64,000 bases of DNA. Origin: Leptolyngbya sp. PCC 6406 (GTDB lineage: Bacteria > Cyanobacteriota > Cyanobacteriia > Phormidesmidales > Phormidesmidaceae). The notes below the pieces were generated by a model. It saw only the letters and a program-made list of their open reading frames with translations. It did not search any database and was not told the origin of the DNA. The position numbers were made by a program, and so were the translations under genes. The stretch is taken from the NCBI RefSeq assembly GCF_000332095.2, contig NZ_KI913949.1, positions 3,638,776 to 3,702,775 on the forward strand. Direction: 5' to 3'. Positions 35,269-44,544 of the stretch are shown here, in pieces; within the stretch, counting starts at the first letter, position 1; each line of letters opens with the position of its first letter.

Positions 35269-35587
35269 ATGGCCGTCACGCTGAACCAGCCCAACACCCC
35301 CATCCTGGTAGACGCATCGAGGTGGTGATTACCAGCGGTGGCCTCAATAAAGTGGCCTCAATAAATTAGAAGCCTATCGACGGCTAGGCATCCCAGAGGT
35401 GTGGTTTTGGGAAGACAGCCAACTCGCAATTTACTGGCTCAGAACGGAAGGGGCTGATGTCGTCTATGCACCCACCTTAACCACCCAACTCCTGCCCCAA
35501 TTAGACGCGCCCCAATTACTCACCTGCGTCAACATGGCCAAGCATGTTGACGCCATCCGCACCTTTCAACAGAGCCTACAGCACTAA
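35269..35587 (+). pseudogene. Uma2-family (DUF820) endonuclease pseudogene
   Basis: It starts MAVTLNQPNTPILVDA, loses most of its middle, and resumes as IEVVITSGGLNK ... LEAYRRLGIPEVWFWEDSQ and runs to LQH-stop. This is the Uma2/DUF820 C-terminal pattern (E...S.. K...Y..LGVPEVW.). Besides the internal deletion, a 14-bp tandem duplication (GTGGCCTCAATAAA at 35338-35351 and 35352-35365) shifts the frame. The last 60 codons are still open. Uma2 is a PD-(D/E)XK-like family hugely expanded in cyanobacteria. Confidence 0.75.
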
Positions 35588-35619
35588 GGGATGTGCGGGT
35601 TAATAGTGTACCCAGTGGC

Positions 35620-35648
35620 CAGGTTTTCTCCCGGAGGGAGAAAACCTG
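35620..35648. terminator. strong hairpin after the Uma2 remnant
   Basis: Perfect 13-bp stem CAGGTTTTCTCCC / GGGAGAAAACCTG with a 3-nt loop. It lies between the Uma2 remnant and the 3' end of the ferrochelatase-like gene, so it could end transcripts from either side. No long U-run. Confidence 0.55.
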
Positions 35649-35689
35649 ATCAGCGGAGCGGGTACGTTATTTTCCTGCGAGTCCCTTAT

Positions 35690-36865
35690 TTAGTGGTGGT
35701 GGTGGTCGTGATGGTGATGGTGGTCGTGGTCATGGCTGTGGCTTTTGAAGCCCTGGGCCTGGGCCACCGCCATGGTTGGATTAACTGCGATCGCATCTGC
35801 CTCCAGCAGATCCGCAATCTGGGGATCGGCCCAGTCCGCCGCCATCTTCATAAATTGGGGATGGGCATTCACACAGGGCATCTGCACATAGGTCACTTCG
35901 GGATGCTGGCGGCGTAGAGAGCCGATGATGTGTTCCACATCCAGCAGGGTTTCGTGGTTTTCCGTGGCAAAGCCGATGGGCATAAACACCAGCGCCGTGG
36001 CCCCCAAGCCAATCAAATTCTGGGCCGCCAGGGTGGCATTGGGCTGAGTCCAGTCGATCAGGGGCGTGTCGTGGTTGAGCCAGCCCACAGAAATTAGGGG
36101 ATAGCGGTTGATCAACCGTTCGCGGACCCGTTCATAGAGGGCTTGGCTCTCGTCAATGCCGGAGGTAAAGCCCTTGGCCTTGTGGGGACAGCCGTGGTTC
36201 ATGAGCACGATAGCCGTTTGGGGGGCAAGGTGGGCGACGGCGAGGTCCGACTGGATTTTTTCCGTCACCAAATTCGCCAGCAGATCAATATACTCTGGCC
36301 GATCAAAGAAGGAGGGAATGTAGCGGCTACCCTGGAGCCAATGCTCCGTGGCATTGGCTCCAGGGTAGGTGGACAGGGCTTGGTTGACCTGCTCTACGGC
36401 GATGCCGCTGGTAAAGATGGAATCCACCACCAGCAGGGGATAGATCAAAATCCGATCGAAGCCCTGGGCTCGGATTTCCTCTAGAACCTGATCCGGGAGA
36501 TGGGGAGCGCAGAAGTTAAAGGCTTTGAACACCTGGACCCGATCACCCCAGCGTTTCTGTAGTTCCGCCTCAATCCCCGCTCGCTGCTCCTCAAAAATGG
36601 CGTTGTGGGGAGAAATAAAATGGCCGTGCTGGTGGTCCCATTCGTGGCGATCAAAGATGGCCAGCAGCTTTGCTAAAGGGGGATAGAGCCACAGGGGCAC
36701 CGGGGCAAATTTTGCGGTGAGGAGGTTGAGGGCTTGTTCGTTGTAGTTGGCGAAGTCGTCGTAGCTCTCGACTTCGCCGTAGCCCATGAGCAGCACCGCG
36801 ACTCTGGGGGCGGTTTGGGGGGCGGTGGTTGGGGAGGGTCGGGTGGTGTCGGTGGTGACTGTCAT
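35690..36865 (-). CDS. ferrochelatase-family (class II chelatase) protein with a poly-histidine tail
   Basis: 391 residues from MTVTTDTTRPSP; in-frame Mets upstream add only a doubtful leader. The core resembles HemH/CpfC: RVAVLLMGYGEVESYDDF (in place of LLNLGGP), NFCAPHLPDQVLEEIRAQGFDRILIYPLLV, IVLMNHGCPHKAKGF, VGWLNHDTPLIDW and FMPIGFATENHETLLDVEH, which holds the ENxET-type catalytic region. The last 17 residues are SHSHDHDHHHHHDHHHH, a metal-binding tail as seen on nickel/cobalt insertases and CbiX-like chelatases. There is no chlorophyll-binding CAB helix, unlike the main cyanobacterial ferrochelatase, so this is likely a paralogue for heme or another metallo-tetrapyrrole. The metal is undetermined. 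Confidence 0.8.
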   Translation of the reverse strand: MTVTTDTTRPSPTTAPQTAPRVAVLLMGYGEVESYDDFANYNEQALNLLTAKFAPVPLWLYPPLAKLLAIFDRHEWDHQHGHFISPHNAIFEEQRAGIEAELQKRWGDRVQVFKAFNFCAPHLPDQVLEEIRAQGFDRILIYPLLVVDSIFTSGIAVEQVNQALSTYPGANATEHWLQGSRYIPSFFDRPEYIDLLANLVTEKIQSDLAVAHLAPQTAIVLMNHGCPHKAKGFTSGIDESQALYERVRERLINRYPLISVGWLNHDTPLIDWTQPNATLAAQNLIGLGATALVFMPIGFATENHETLLDVEHIIGSLRRQHPEVTYVQMPCVNAHPQFMKMAADWADPQIADLLEADAIAVNPTMAVAQAQGFKSHSHDHDHHHHHDHHHH

Positions 36866-37068
36866 AAACCTAGCTGGGTAGTGGCGGTAATACTTGCTGA
36901 GAGATGCTGCAATATGTGCCGGGATGTCTGCGGTCATGGCACTGGAAAATGGGTTCAGCAATTGCCCTCACCTTCAGGGTAGCAAGATCCCCCTGAGGGG
37001 GATCTTAAGAAAATCCTCCTGAAAGAGATATTTCCCCAAATGCAGATACGGGCAGATATTAAGGGCCT

Positions 37069-38379
37069 CTAGGGAGAAAAAATGAGGTCCAGTCGGGTTT
37101 GGGCTTGAGCTAGGGCGGTTTCAGGGTCTTCCCCCAAGAGGGTGGCCTCCATGGCTCGCCCAAAGTTTTCCGACAGGTAGGCATAGCCGGGGACCAAGGG
37201 CCGCGATCGCGCCGCCGCCATTTGGTCTATAAAGACCCGTAGCAGGGGATTTTCCGCCAAAAAGGCTTGATAGGCAGGGCTTTCCCGCACCGCTAGATTC
37301 ACGGGCAAAAACCCGGTTTGGGTAGCCCAATCCAGTTGAAACTCGGGGCTGAGGATATAGGCCAGAAATTCCAGAGCGGCTTGGCGCTTCTTGGGACTGG
37401 TGCGGCAGAGAAAAAAGTTTTCGCCCCCCAGAACAGTGGCAGGCTGCTGATCCTGGGGTAGGGGAAAGACATCGAAATCAATTCCCGCCCCCTGCATCTG
37501 AGCCAGGGTCCAGGGTCCGGTGATCTGCATGGCCACCTTGCCCGTGAGGAAGTTATCTACTTCAAAGCCTCGCTCGGGGGGCGACAGGAGAACGGAACCG
37601 TCCTGAACCAAGGTTTGGGCAAATTCAAGGGCTGCGATCGCGCCGGGATTAACCAGATCTGCCCGCCCCTCTCGCTGGAGCCAACCCCCAGCACTGTAGA
37701 CGAAGGGCAGCCACACAAAGACATTCCACTCCCCTTTACCCAGAGAAAGAAACATACCGTGCTGGTCAACCCGACCATCACCATTGGTGTCTTGGGTCAG
37801 GGCACGGGCCACCTGACGCAGTTCCTCCCAGGTGCGGGGGGGCGTCGCAATGCCCGCCTGCTGAAACAAGCTGGGACGGTAAAACACGGCGGTATTGTTG
37901 GCCCCAAAGGGAATAGACCACAGGTGATCCTCAAAGGCCATGGTTTCAAGGAGGGCTGGGTCCAGTTGCGCTTGGATCGGCGACTGGTTCAGCCAGTCCT
38001 CTAGGGGTTCCAGCGCTTCTAACTCCACCAGTTGCCCAGTCAGGGTGGGGGAGTACCAGAGAATATCGGGGGCAGCGTTGCCGACGATGGCGGTGAGGAT
38101 TTTGGGGATTTGCTGATCGGGGTGGCCGACGTAGAGAGACTCCACCTGGATATCAGGGTGGCTGTCGTTGAAACGCTGAACGAGGGCATCAAAAACATCC
38201 CGATTGGGGGGCGGGCCAATGCCCTGCCACAGGGTCAGGTGGGTGACAGGGTCCGGGGGCCGGTCGAGGGTGGACTGACAACTAACCAGCCCCAGCAGCG
38301 CCGACACTAGGGTGATCAGCCCGAAAATCAACCATGGTCTAAGCCTTGCCCTTGAGGGCCACCGCACTGGAGGTTTCAT
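37069..38379 (-). CDS. ABC-transporter sugar-binding lipoprotein
   Basis: 436 residues. An N-terminal signal with lipobox LGLVSC (Cys about 34) gives a membrane-tethered periplasmic protein. The fold is the extracellular solute-binding family 1 (maltose/UgpB type): LTLWQGIGPPPNRDVFDALVQRFNDSHPDIQV, ILTAIVGNAAPDILWYS, WSIPFGANNTAVFYRPSLFQQAGI, a DTNGDGRVDQ loop and FLTGKVAMQITGPWTL. It would bind a sugar, glycerol derivative or compatible solute. No permease or ATPase gene is adjacent, so its partners are elsewhere. Confidence 0.9.
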   Translation of the reverse strand: MKPPVRWPSRARLRPWLIFGLITLVSALLGLVSCQSTLDRPPDPVTHLTLWQGIGPPPNRDVFDALVQRFNDSHPDIQVESLYVGHPDQQIPKILTAIVGNAAPDILWYSPTLTGQLVELEALEPLEDWLNQSPIQAQLDPALLETMAFEDHLWSIPFGANNTAVFYRPSLFQQAGIATPPRTWEELRQVARALTQDTNGDGRVDQHGMFLSLGKGEWNVFVWLPFVYSAGGWLQREGRADLVNPGAIAALEFAQTLVQDGSVLLSPPERGFEVDNFLTGKVAMQITGPWTLAQMQGAGIDFDVFPLPQDQQPATVLGGENFFLCRTSPKKRQAALEFLAYILSPEFQLDWATQTGFLPVNLAVRESPAYQAFLAENPLLRVFIDQMAAARSRPLVPGYAYLSENFGRAMEATLLGEDPETALAQAQTRLDLIFSP

Positions 38380-38938
38380 GGAAATGCCGTAGCGTGAGCC
38401 CCGCGATCAGCGGGTGAACTGATAACTGCGATCGCATACGCCCTGAGTCACCTGCCAAGAAGAAACAGAAGGTTTTAGCCCTAGAGTTTCCCAGCGGTGA
38501 TCACGGATTACGCCCCATCCTGGCAGTCCCGAGGTTCTGATACCCAAAGCACTGATATGGAAGCGCTGATATATGAGCACATCCTAGAGCACTTGGCCCG
38601 CCCTGCCGGACAATCCCTGGCTAATCCCTACACAAACCGAGTTCCACAGGGCGAGCCAAGCATCAGAAAGACAGGAACTTATCTCAATAGCATAGCCAAA
38701 AAATAGATAGGAAATTAAGGGAAATCGCGACAACCAAAGGCCGGTCGGAGACCATCGTGCCCTAAGCCCTAGACCCAGTTGCCATCATCGTTGCCAAGCC
38801 CAGAGCTTCTCCTAAGCTGGGATGAAATCACCCTAGATTGCCTCCAGACCTCCTGAAAACAAAGGCTTACTCAAGTCAACCCAATGTCCAAGGCTCATTG
38901 CGTCCACTCACCAGATCATAACGGTCACAGCGACAAAG

Positions 38939-38981
38939 CCAAAGTGCACCCCAAGGTGAATACCAAAGTGCACCCCAAGGT
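38939..38981. repeat. 19-bp direct repeat, 24-bp period
   Basis: CCAAAGTGCACCCCAAGGT occurs at 38939-38957 and again at 38963-38981. Two copies spaced by about two helical turns upstream of a regulated gene could be tandem activator sites, but they may equally be a simple duplication. Confidence 0.75.
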
Positions 38982-39002
38982 AAACAAAAGTTAATCCCCC
39001 TT

Positions 39003-39060
39003 CTATTGAGAATAATTCCAACCTATGGTGAACTCATACTATTGAGAAATAAACTCAATA
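39003..39060 (+). promoter_or_regulatory. putative iron-responsive operator region of the antenna gene
   Basis: CTATTGAGAATAATTCC (39003-39019) resembles Fur-box half-sites (GAGAATAATT), and TATTGAG (39040-39046) / CTCAATA (39054-39060) form an inverted repeat with 7-bp spacing. They end 47 bp before the ATG, where operators and the promoter would be expected. isiA genes are repressed by Fur; this assignment here is inferred from position and composition only. Confidence 0.4.
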
Positions 39061-39106
39061 AGACCTCAGGGGCTAGTCCCTATCCTCAATGGAGAACTAA
39101 AGCCTT

Positions 39107-40132
39107 ATGCAGACCTATGACAGTGCAGACGTAACCTATGACTGGTGGGCGGGCAATGCCCGTTTTGCGGAGATGTCTGGGTTATTCATTGCCGCCCACG
39201 TGGCCCAAGCTGCCCTAATCACCCTATGGGCCGGTTCATTCACCCTATTTGAGCTGTCCTGGTACGACCCCAGTATCCCCATGGGAGAACAGGGCCTGAT
39301 TTTGTTACCCCACCTAGCCACCCTGGGCTGGGGCCTGGGGGACGGTGGCCAAGTGGTGGATACCTATCCCTATTTCGTCGTTGGTGTAATACATCTGATT
39401 TCCTCAGCAGTGCTGGGGGCGGGTGCCCTGTTCCATGCCTTCAAGGCTCCGCCGGATCTCAAGGCCGCTTCAGGGCGAGCCCGGATGTTCCACTTTGAAT
39501 GGGAAAATCCAGCCCAATTGGGGATGATTTTGGGCCATCACCTGCTGTTCTTGGGGGCAGGAGCCCTGCTGTTGGTGGCAAAGGCCACCCTCTGGGGAGG
39601 GCTCTATGACTCAGTGAGCCAAACCGTCCGCACGGTGCAGCCGACCCTCGATCCCCTGGTGATCTATGGCTACCAAACCCACTTTGCCAGCATCAACAGT
39701 TTGGAAGATCTGGTTGGGGGTCATGTTTTTGTGGGCCTACTGCTGATTGGTGGGGGTGTTTGGCACATTCTGGTGCCGCCGCTACCCTGGGCCAAAAAGG
39801 TTCTTAGCTTTTCCGGCGAAGCCATTTTGTCCTATTCCCTGGGGGGCATTGCCCTCGCGGGCTTTGTTGCTGCCTACTTCTGCGCAGTCAATACCCTGGC
39901 CTACCCAGTGGAATTCTATGGCCCGCCGCTAGAGGTGAAGTTGGGCGTTGCCCCTTACTTTGCCGATACGGTGACCTTGCCCCTCGGAGCCCACACCTCC
40001 CGTTGTTGGCTGGCCAATGCCCACTTCTTCTTAGCCTTCTTCTTTCTCCAGGGTCATTTATGGCACGCCCTGCGCGCCATGGGATTTGATTTTCGCCGGG
40101 TGGAGCAAGCCTTAAGCGTGGCTGAATCCTAA
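39107..40132 (+). CDS. isiA: chlorophyll a-binding antenna protein, IsiA/CP43'-Pcb family
   Basis: 341 residues, the length of IsiA (about 342), starting [21 protein letters not shown], close to IsiA's [19 protein letters not shown]. Six membrane helices with the family's conserved blocks: [91 protein letters not shown] and the last helix with [19 protein letters not shown]. The His residues ligate chlorophyll. The short lumenal loop between helices 5 and 6 separates it from true CP43. It forms antenna rings around photosystem I under iron stress, or is a Pcb of chlorophyll-b/d species. The usual isiB flavodoxin gene does not follow. Confidence 0.93.
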   Translation: MQTYDSADVTYDWWAGNARFAEMSGLFIAAHVAQAALITLWAGSFTLFELSWYDPSIPMGEQGLILLPHLATLGWGLGDGGQVVDTYPYFVVGVIHLISSAVLGAGALFHAFKAPPDLKAASGRARMFHFEWENPAQLGMILGHHLLFLGAGALLLVAKATLWGGLYDSVSQTVRTVQPTLDPLVIYGYQTHFASINSLEDLVGGHVFVGLLLIGGGVWHILVPPLPWAKKVLSFSGEAILSYSLGGIALAGFVAAYFCAVNTLAYPVEFYGPPLEVKLGVAPYFADTVTLPLGAHTSRCWLANAHFFLAFFFLQGHLWHALRAMGFDFRRVEQALSVAES

Positions 40133-40234
40133 ATCTGTTGTTGTCGTACTCTCCTCGAATTGGGGCTAGAGGTCTTTGCCCCTCAGCCCCTTTTTCCATT
40201 CCTATGGTTTTTCCATTCCTATGGATCATTGCCC

Positions 40235-40609
40235 ATGTTTTTAAAGTTTTTAACGCAAGAATTCAATAGTCTCCTGCCGTTGTTGTTTCCCTGCCTAATT
40301 TGGGCTGTGCTGCTATTTTTCTTTCTGGCCCTTTTACTGGCTGTTCGGGACGGGTTACAGCGGCTTAAACGACTGCATCAGATTCCCTGTCATCGCTGCC
40401 AATACTACACAGGTAGTCTCTATCTCAAATGTCCTGTGCATCCCTACGCAGCATTTTCAGAGGAGGCGATTCACTGCTGTGATTATGAATTGGCTGCTGT
40501 TCGAGTGCGTCCAGAAAAGCCAAGGCGGCTTTCTCGAAGTAAGCTCATACACCTGCGTCGGCAAATGATATTCGGGGACTTACAAGACATCTCTGGCACA
40601 CCAAGGTAG
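40235..40609 (+). CDS. conserved small membrane protein with Cys clusters
   Basis: 124 residues from ATG 40235. One strong hydrophobic helix (LLPLLFPCLIWAVLLFFFLALLLAV, about 12-36), then a basic stretch and a Cys-rich domain: IPCHRCQYYTGSLYLKCPVHP (CxxC..C) and HCCDYE, which could bind a metal. I recall similar CxxCxYF...LKCxVHP...CxDYE proteins widely in cyanobacteria, function unknown. It follows the isiA-like gene by about 100 bp on the same strand and may be co-expressed with it. Confidence 0.7.
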   Translation: MFLKFLTQEFNSLLPLLFPCLIWAVLLFFFLALLLAVRDGLQRLKRLHQIPCHRCQYYTGSLYLKCPVHPYAAFSEEAIHCCDYELAAVRVRPEKPRRLSRSKLIHLRRQMIFGDLQDISGTPR

Positions 40610-41111
40610 AAGGCAGCTTGCTGTTCTGCGTAAGTCCTGGACGTTGCTGAATTGAGGAATGAACCTTCAAAAGCCCCCCCCGCGTGGCCCCCTAAATTCC
40701 CCAACTCCGGGGGACTTTGAAGACTCTGGCTCCCCCAGAATTGGGTGCTGAGAGGCAAATCATAACCGGGCTAAGCAACGCCCGTAAGCCGTGCCCAACC
40801 ATTGATGAGCCCTATCGGCACGATGGTATGGAGAGGATACCAGGGAGCCTCAGAGAATGGTCCTATTGAGTTGTCCAAAAACCTTGCCTCTGACACCTGT
40901 CCACCCACTCACCCCAGAAATCAGATTTTTTCCTGACACTGCATAAGCTCTCCCCACCCAGCGCTATAGACTCCTAGGTAAATCCCCTATCCCCGGTACC
41001 CCCAGCTCCGCCTGGGCACCACCACCGAGGCTCTGCTTCCGGCTGGGAGCCAAGGGCGGGGGATTGGGGATAGCGCTTAAACTGACTGGATAATTCTGGA
41101 GGCAAGGAGCC
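40610..41111. other. 502-bp intergenic region with worn palindromic repeats
   Basis: No gene seen. At about 40671-40735 there is a C-run/G-run hairpin repeat (CCCCCTAAATTCCCCAACTC with AACTCCGGGGGACTTTGAAG), a type widespread in cyanobacterial genomes. At about 40960-41085 the 8-bp arms AGCGCTAT / ATAGCGCT enclose an imperfect dyad with CCCCTATCCCC / GGGGATTGGGG. The latter ends 25 bp before the CHAT gene and could be part of its leader. Confidence 0.55.
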
Positions 41112-43871
41112 ATGGCAAAGGGTAGCCCATGGGTAGGGCTGATGGTGGCGACAGCGCTGGGGCTATCGGCGGTGGAGGGAGCCGTAGCGGCGAGACGACA
41201 GCCAGTCATCCCTACCCAGAGCGCCCCAGGAAAACTGTGGCCGCTCTCTGACTTGAGTCCCATCCCAACAGCGACACCCCCAGGCATAGAGCCTTTCCCT
41301 ACCCAACTGCCCCTCGCCCCTACCCAGCCTCAAACTCTGGCTGAAACTGCCCGATTATCGGAAGCCGATCGCCTTTTACAACAAGGCATCCAGCATTTCA
41401 ACCGCAGCCAGTTTCGAGAAGCCCTGGCATCCTGGCAGCAGGCGTTAGACCTGTATCGTGCCCAGGGAAATCGCCGGGGTGAAGGGCATGCCCTGGGGAA
41501 TTTGGGTAATGCTCATCTTGAGCTACAGGAATACTCAGAAGCCATTAGATTTTACGAGCAGGAAATAGCAATTCACAGAGAGATTGGGAATCGTGCTGGG
41601 GAAGGCAGCACACTGTTCTCACTGGGCTGGGCCTATGCTTTTCAAGCTCAGTACGAATTAGCACTAGATTACTTTAATAATTCACTTAATATCAGTCATG
41701 AAATAGGAGATGAAAACAGATCCGCCAGTATTTTATATGCTCTGGGTTGGACGTATCATAGCCTTGGAGATTTTCAGAAGGCGTTGGAACTCTATCAGAA
41801 TGCATTGATAATATTTGAGGAAAATAATAATAAAAATGGACTGTCAAACATACTGATCGGATTGGGTTGGGTTTATATTGATTTGGATCAAATAAATCTT
41901 TCTATTGATTTTTTTCGGAGGCAGTTAGATATCTCTCAATCATCATCTAATCCCAGGCAAGAGGCCAATGCTTTGAATGGATTGGGTTTTGCCTATGCTG
42001 AGCTAGGTGAATACCAAACCGCAATTAATTACTCTAGGCAGGCATTAGAGATTCACCGAGATATTAACGATACTAGGGGAGAGGCTTATGCACTTGGCGA
42101 TATAGGCAATGCCTATACCGCCCTTGGTGACTATCAAGCTGCTCTCAATTACTTGACCGAATGTTTATCGATTCAACGGGGATTGAATAACCGTTGGGGT
42201 GAAGGAAGAACCCTAAGTTCTATCGCGCAAATATTCGAGTCGCAGCAGCAGCCAGCACTGGCTATCACTTTCCTCAAAGCTTCGGTGGCAGTGCGGGAAT
42301 CTATCCGAGAAGATATTCGCAACTTAGATTCTGGCCTGAGAACGTCTTTCACCGATACCGTCGCAGACGACTATCGCCGCCTTGCCGATCTGCTCCTTGC
42401 CCAAGGTCGCATTCCCGAAGCGCAGCAGGTGCTTGACCTGCTGCAACTGGAAGAACTGCGGGAGTTCACCAATACCCGCGCCGTGTGGACAGGCAGCGCC
42501 CTGGCCTACACCGAAGCCGAACAACCCATCGCCGATGCCCACGGCGACCTGATCGCCTTTGGTCAACAGGTCTCGACCTGTCGGCGCACCAACTGCCCCC
42601 GGCGTAATGAGCTAGAGCAACAACTCACCGCCCTCAACACCCAATATCGAGACCAAATCGCCACCTTCCAAGCGCAGGTAGGAAGTCAGCGGCGAGATGA
42701 TGAAGTCTTTCAAGACCCCCGCCGCCTCAGCAGCGATGCTCGCGCCCTCCTCGCCGCCAACCCCAACTCCGTGCTGATCTACCCCTTCGTCACCGAAGAC
42801 AAACTCTGGCTGCTATGGGCCACCCCCGGCGCAGTGGGCACCGTAGAAGTGGCCGTGTCCCAGGCAGAACTGTCCCGTGCCGTGCAGCAATTGGGAGAAC
42901 GGCTGACGCGGGGGGGCGATCTGGAGGAACTGCAAGCCGCTAGCCAGCGACTCTATGACTGGCTAGTGCGGCCCCTGGAAGCGCCACTGGCAGCGAATGG
43001 TATTGAAAAGCTGATCTTCGTCAACGATCGCGTCACCCGCTACATCCCCATGGCCGTCCTCTTCGATGGGGAACGCTACCTACTAGAGCGCTACACCCTC
43101 TCCACCGTCCTCTCCCCAGCGGTGACCAACACCACCAACCGCATCGGGGCGGTGGAGGACGCGCCCGTCCTAGGGCTAGGCTTGACCCAAGCCTTCCCCG
43201 GCTTTAACCCCTTGCCAGCGGTGCGGGAAGAGTTGAGCGGTATTGTGCGGGTCGGGGCTGAGCAGGGAATTTTCCCCGGCAGCGTGTTTCTGGATGGGGA
43301 CTTTACCCTAGAGGCACTGGAGCGCAACCTGTTGGGCCATCGAGTGTTGCACATTGCCACCCACGCCGCCTTTGTGCCGGGGAGATCGCGGGACTCCTAC
43401 ATTTTGCTGGGGGATGGTAGTCGTCTAGCGGTAGCGGATATTGAGGTGCGGGAGCATCTGTTGGCAGACCTGCATTTGGTGGTACTGTCTGCCTGCCAGA
43501 CCGCCCTGGGGGGAGTCGCCGGGGATGGGGCTGAAATCGCTGGGATCAGCTCCTACTTTTTGCAGCCGGGGCGGGCGGATACGGTGATTGCCTCCCTGTG
43601 GTCGGTCAACGATACCAGCACCAGTGTGTTGATGCAGCGGTTCTATACCTTGCTGGCGACGGGGGAACTGACCAAGGCGGAGGCGTTGCGGCAGGCTCAG
43701 TTGAGTCTGCTGCGGGGGGAAGATTTGGTAGCCTTGGGCGATCGCCTGAACCTGAGCCGGGGGAGTATTGAAGTTATTTCGACATCGGGACGGGCTGTGA
43801 GTCCTATTCCGGGGGGGTATGGCCATCCCTACCACTGGGCACCATTTATTCTCATCGGCAATGGTCTGTAG
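41112..43871 (+). CDS. secreted TPR-repeat protein with C-terminal CHAT (caspase-like) protease domain
   Basis: 919 residues. A signal peptide (LMVATALGLSAVEGAVAA, about 10-27) precedes roughly eight TPRs (ALGNLGNAHLELQEYSEAIR, ALNGLGFAYAELGEYQTAIN). The CHAT domain holds the catalytic His in VLHIATHAAFVPG and Cys in LVVLSACQTALGG, and ends HWAPFILIG. A paralogue of the protein at 31760-34852 but only loosely similar in the repeat part. The TPR-coding stretch (41.5-42.2 kb) is much more AT-rich than the flanks, as if repeats were exchanged or acquired separately. An ATG is preceded by GGAGGCAAGG, a good ribosome site. Confidence 0.93.
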   Translation: MAKGSPWVGLMVATALGLSAVEGAVAARRQPVIPTQSAPGKLWPLSDLSPIPTATPPGIEPFPTQLPLAPTQPQTLAETARLSEADRLLQQGIQHFNRSQFREALASWQQALDLYRAQGNRRGEGHALGNLGNAHLELQEYSEAIRFYEQEIAIHREIGNRAGEGSTLFSLGWAYAFQAQYELALDYFNNSLNISHEIGDENRSASILYALGWTYHSLGDFQKALELYQNALIIFEENNNKNGLSNILIGLGWVYIDLDQINLSIDFFRRQLDISQSSSNPRQEANALNGLGFAYAELGEYQTAINYSRQALEIHRDINDTRGEAYALGDIGNAYTALGDYQAALNYLTECLSIQRGLNNRWGEGRTLSSIAQIFESQQQPALAITFLKASVAVRESIREDIRNLDSGLRTSFTDTVADDYRRLADLLLAQGRIPEAQQVLDLLQLEELREFTNTRAVWTGSALAYTEAEQPIADAHGDLIAFGQQVSTCRRTNCPRRNELEQQLTALNTQYRDQIATFQAQVGSQRRDDEVFQDPRRLSSDARALLAANPNSVLIYPFVTEDKLWLLWATPGAVGTVEVAVSQAELSRAVQQLGERLTRGGDLEELQAASQRLYDWLVRPLEAPLAANGIEKLIFVNDRVTRYIPMAVLFDGERYLLERYTLSTVLSPAVTNTTNRIGAVEDAPVLGLGLTQAFPGFNPLPAVREELSGIVRVGAEQGIFPGSVFLDGDFTLEALERNLLGHRVLHIATHAAFVPGRSRDSYILLGDGSRLAVADIEVREHLLADLHLVVLSACQTALGGVAGDGAEIAGISSYFLQPGRADTVIASLWSVNDTSTSVLMQRFYTLLATGELTKAEALRQAQLSLLRGEDLVALGDRLNLSRGSIEVISTSGRAVSPIPGGYGHPYHWAPFILIGNGL

Positions 43872-43968
43872 CAGTGGGAGCGATAGTCTACAGACCGGCC
43901 CAGAGGGCCATCGCCCACCGCTGTCGCTACACTAAAATCAGTAGCATGGTGTAACCGTCTACAAGGGG

Positions 43969-44421
43969 CTAGCTGACTAGGGGAATGCCAAACCAGCGAC
44001 GGGCTTGCTTGCAGAGGTGCAGTTCACGACCATTGCGGTCCCACCGAACCTCGTCAAAGATTTGGTGCAAGATATATAGTCCTCGCCCACATTCCCCGAC
44101 TTCAGAAGGGCTTGTAATTTCAGGGTTGGGCTCAGGGCAACCACAGGGAGCGTCAAATCCTTTGCCTTGATCAACGATAATCCACCAATACTGACCAGCG
44201 GTGACTGTATAGTGAACGCAGATTACCTTTTGGGTATCTAGTTGATTGCCATGCTTGACCGCATTGACAAGGGCTTCTTGGAGCCCTAGGCGCAGTTCTG
44301 CTCGCCAGCGGCGCGGAACATTGCTCAGCAATCGATCTAAGATCGGGCACAAGTACAATGTAGAGACAAAGCTTAGGCTGCCCCACTTCTGTGATGTGGA
44401 GGGCATAGAGATAGCTACCAC
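43969..44421 (-). CDS. RsbW-like anti-sigma factor / HATPase_c protein kinase
   Basis: 150 residues with the GHKL ATP-binding motifs: LGLQEALVNAVKHGNQ (N box), IIVDQGKGFDAP (G1) and GECGRGLYILHQIFDEV (G2). These single-domain ATPases phosphorylate an anti-anti-sigma factor (STAS) or bind a group 2/3 sigma factor. No STAS or sigma gene is nearby. It is convergent with the CHAT gene (about 100 bp between the stops). Confidence 0.87.
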   Translation of the reverse strand: MVAISMPSTSQKWGSLSFVSTLYLCPILDRLLSNVPRRWRAELRLGLQEALVNAVKHGNQLDTQKVICVHYTVTAGQYWWIIVDQGKGFDAPCGCPEPNPEITSPSEVGECGRGLYILHQIFDEVRWDRNGRELHLCKQARRWFGIPLVS

Positions 44422-44544
44422 CAGATATCCCCCGAAGGAATTGGTCTTCTAAACATCCAGAGCCTAGGCGTAGAAGCCTGTGCCGTTAGACAACACCTGG
44501 GTAATCCGCAGTCAAAGAATTAATGTAAGAAAGTATGGGTAGAA

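Larger units (their letters stand above)
38380..39106. other. 727-bp intergenic region upstream of the chlorophyll antenna gene
   Basis: No convincing gene. A 69-codon frame at 38497-38706 lacks similarity or a ribosome site and is not called. The region holds a direct repeat at 38939-38981 and, near its right end, AT-rich dyads that may control the antenna gene (listed separately). Confidence 0.6.

Noticed and set aside
38497..38706. A 69-codon gene upstream of the antenna gene
   Set aside because: No recognisable motif or ribosome site; probably chance.
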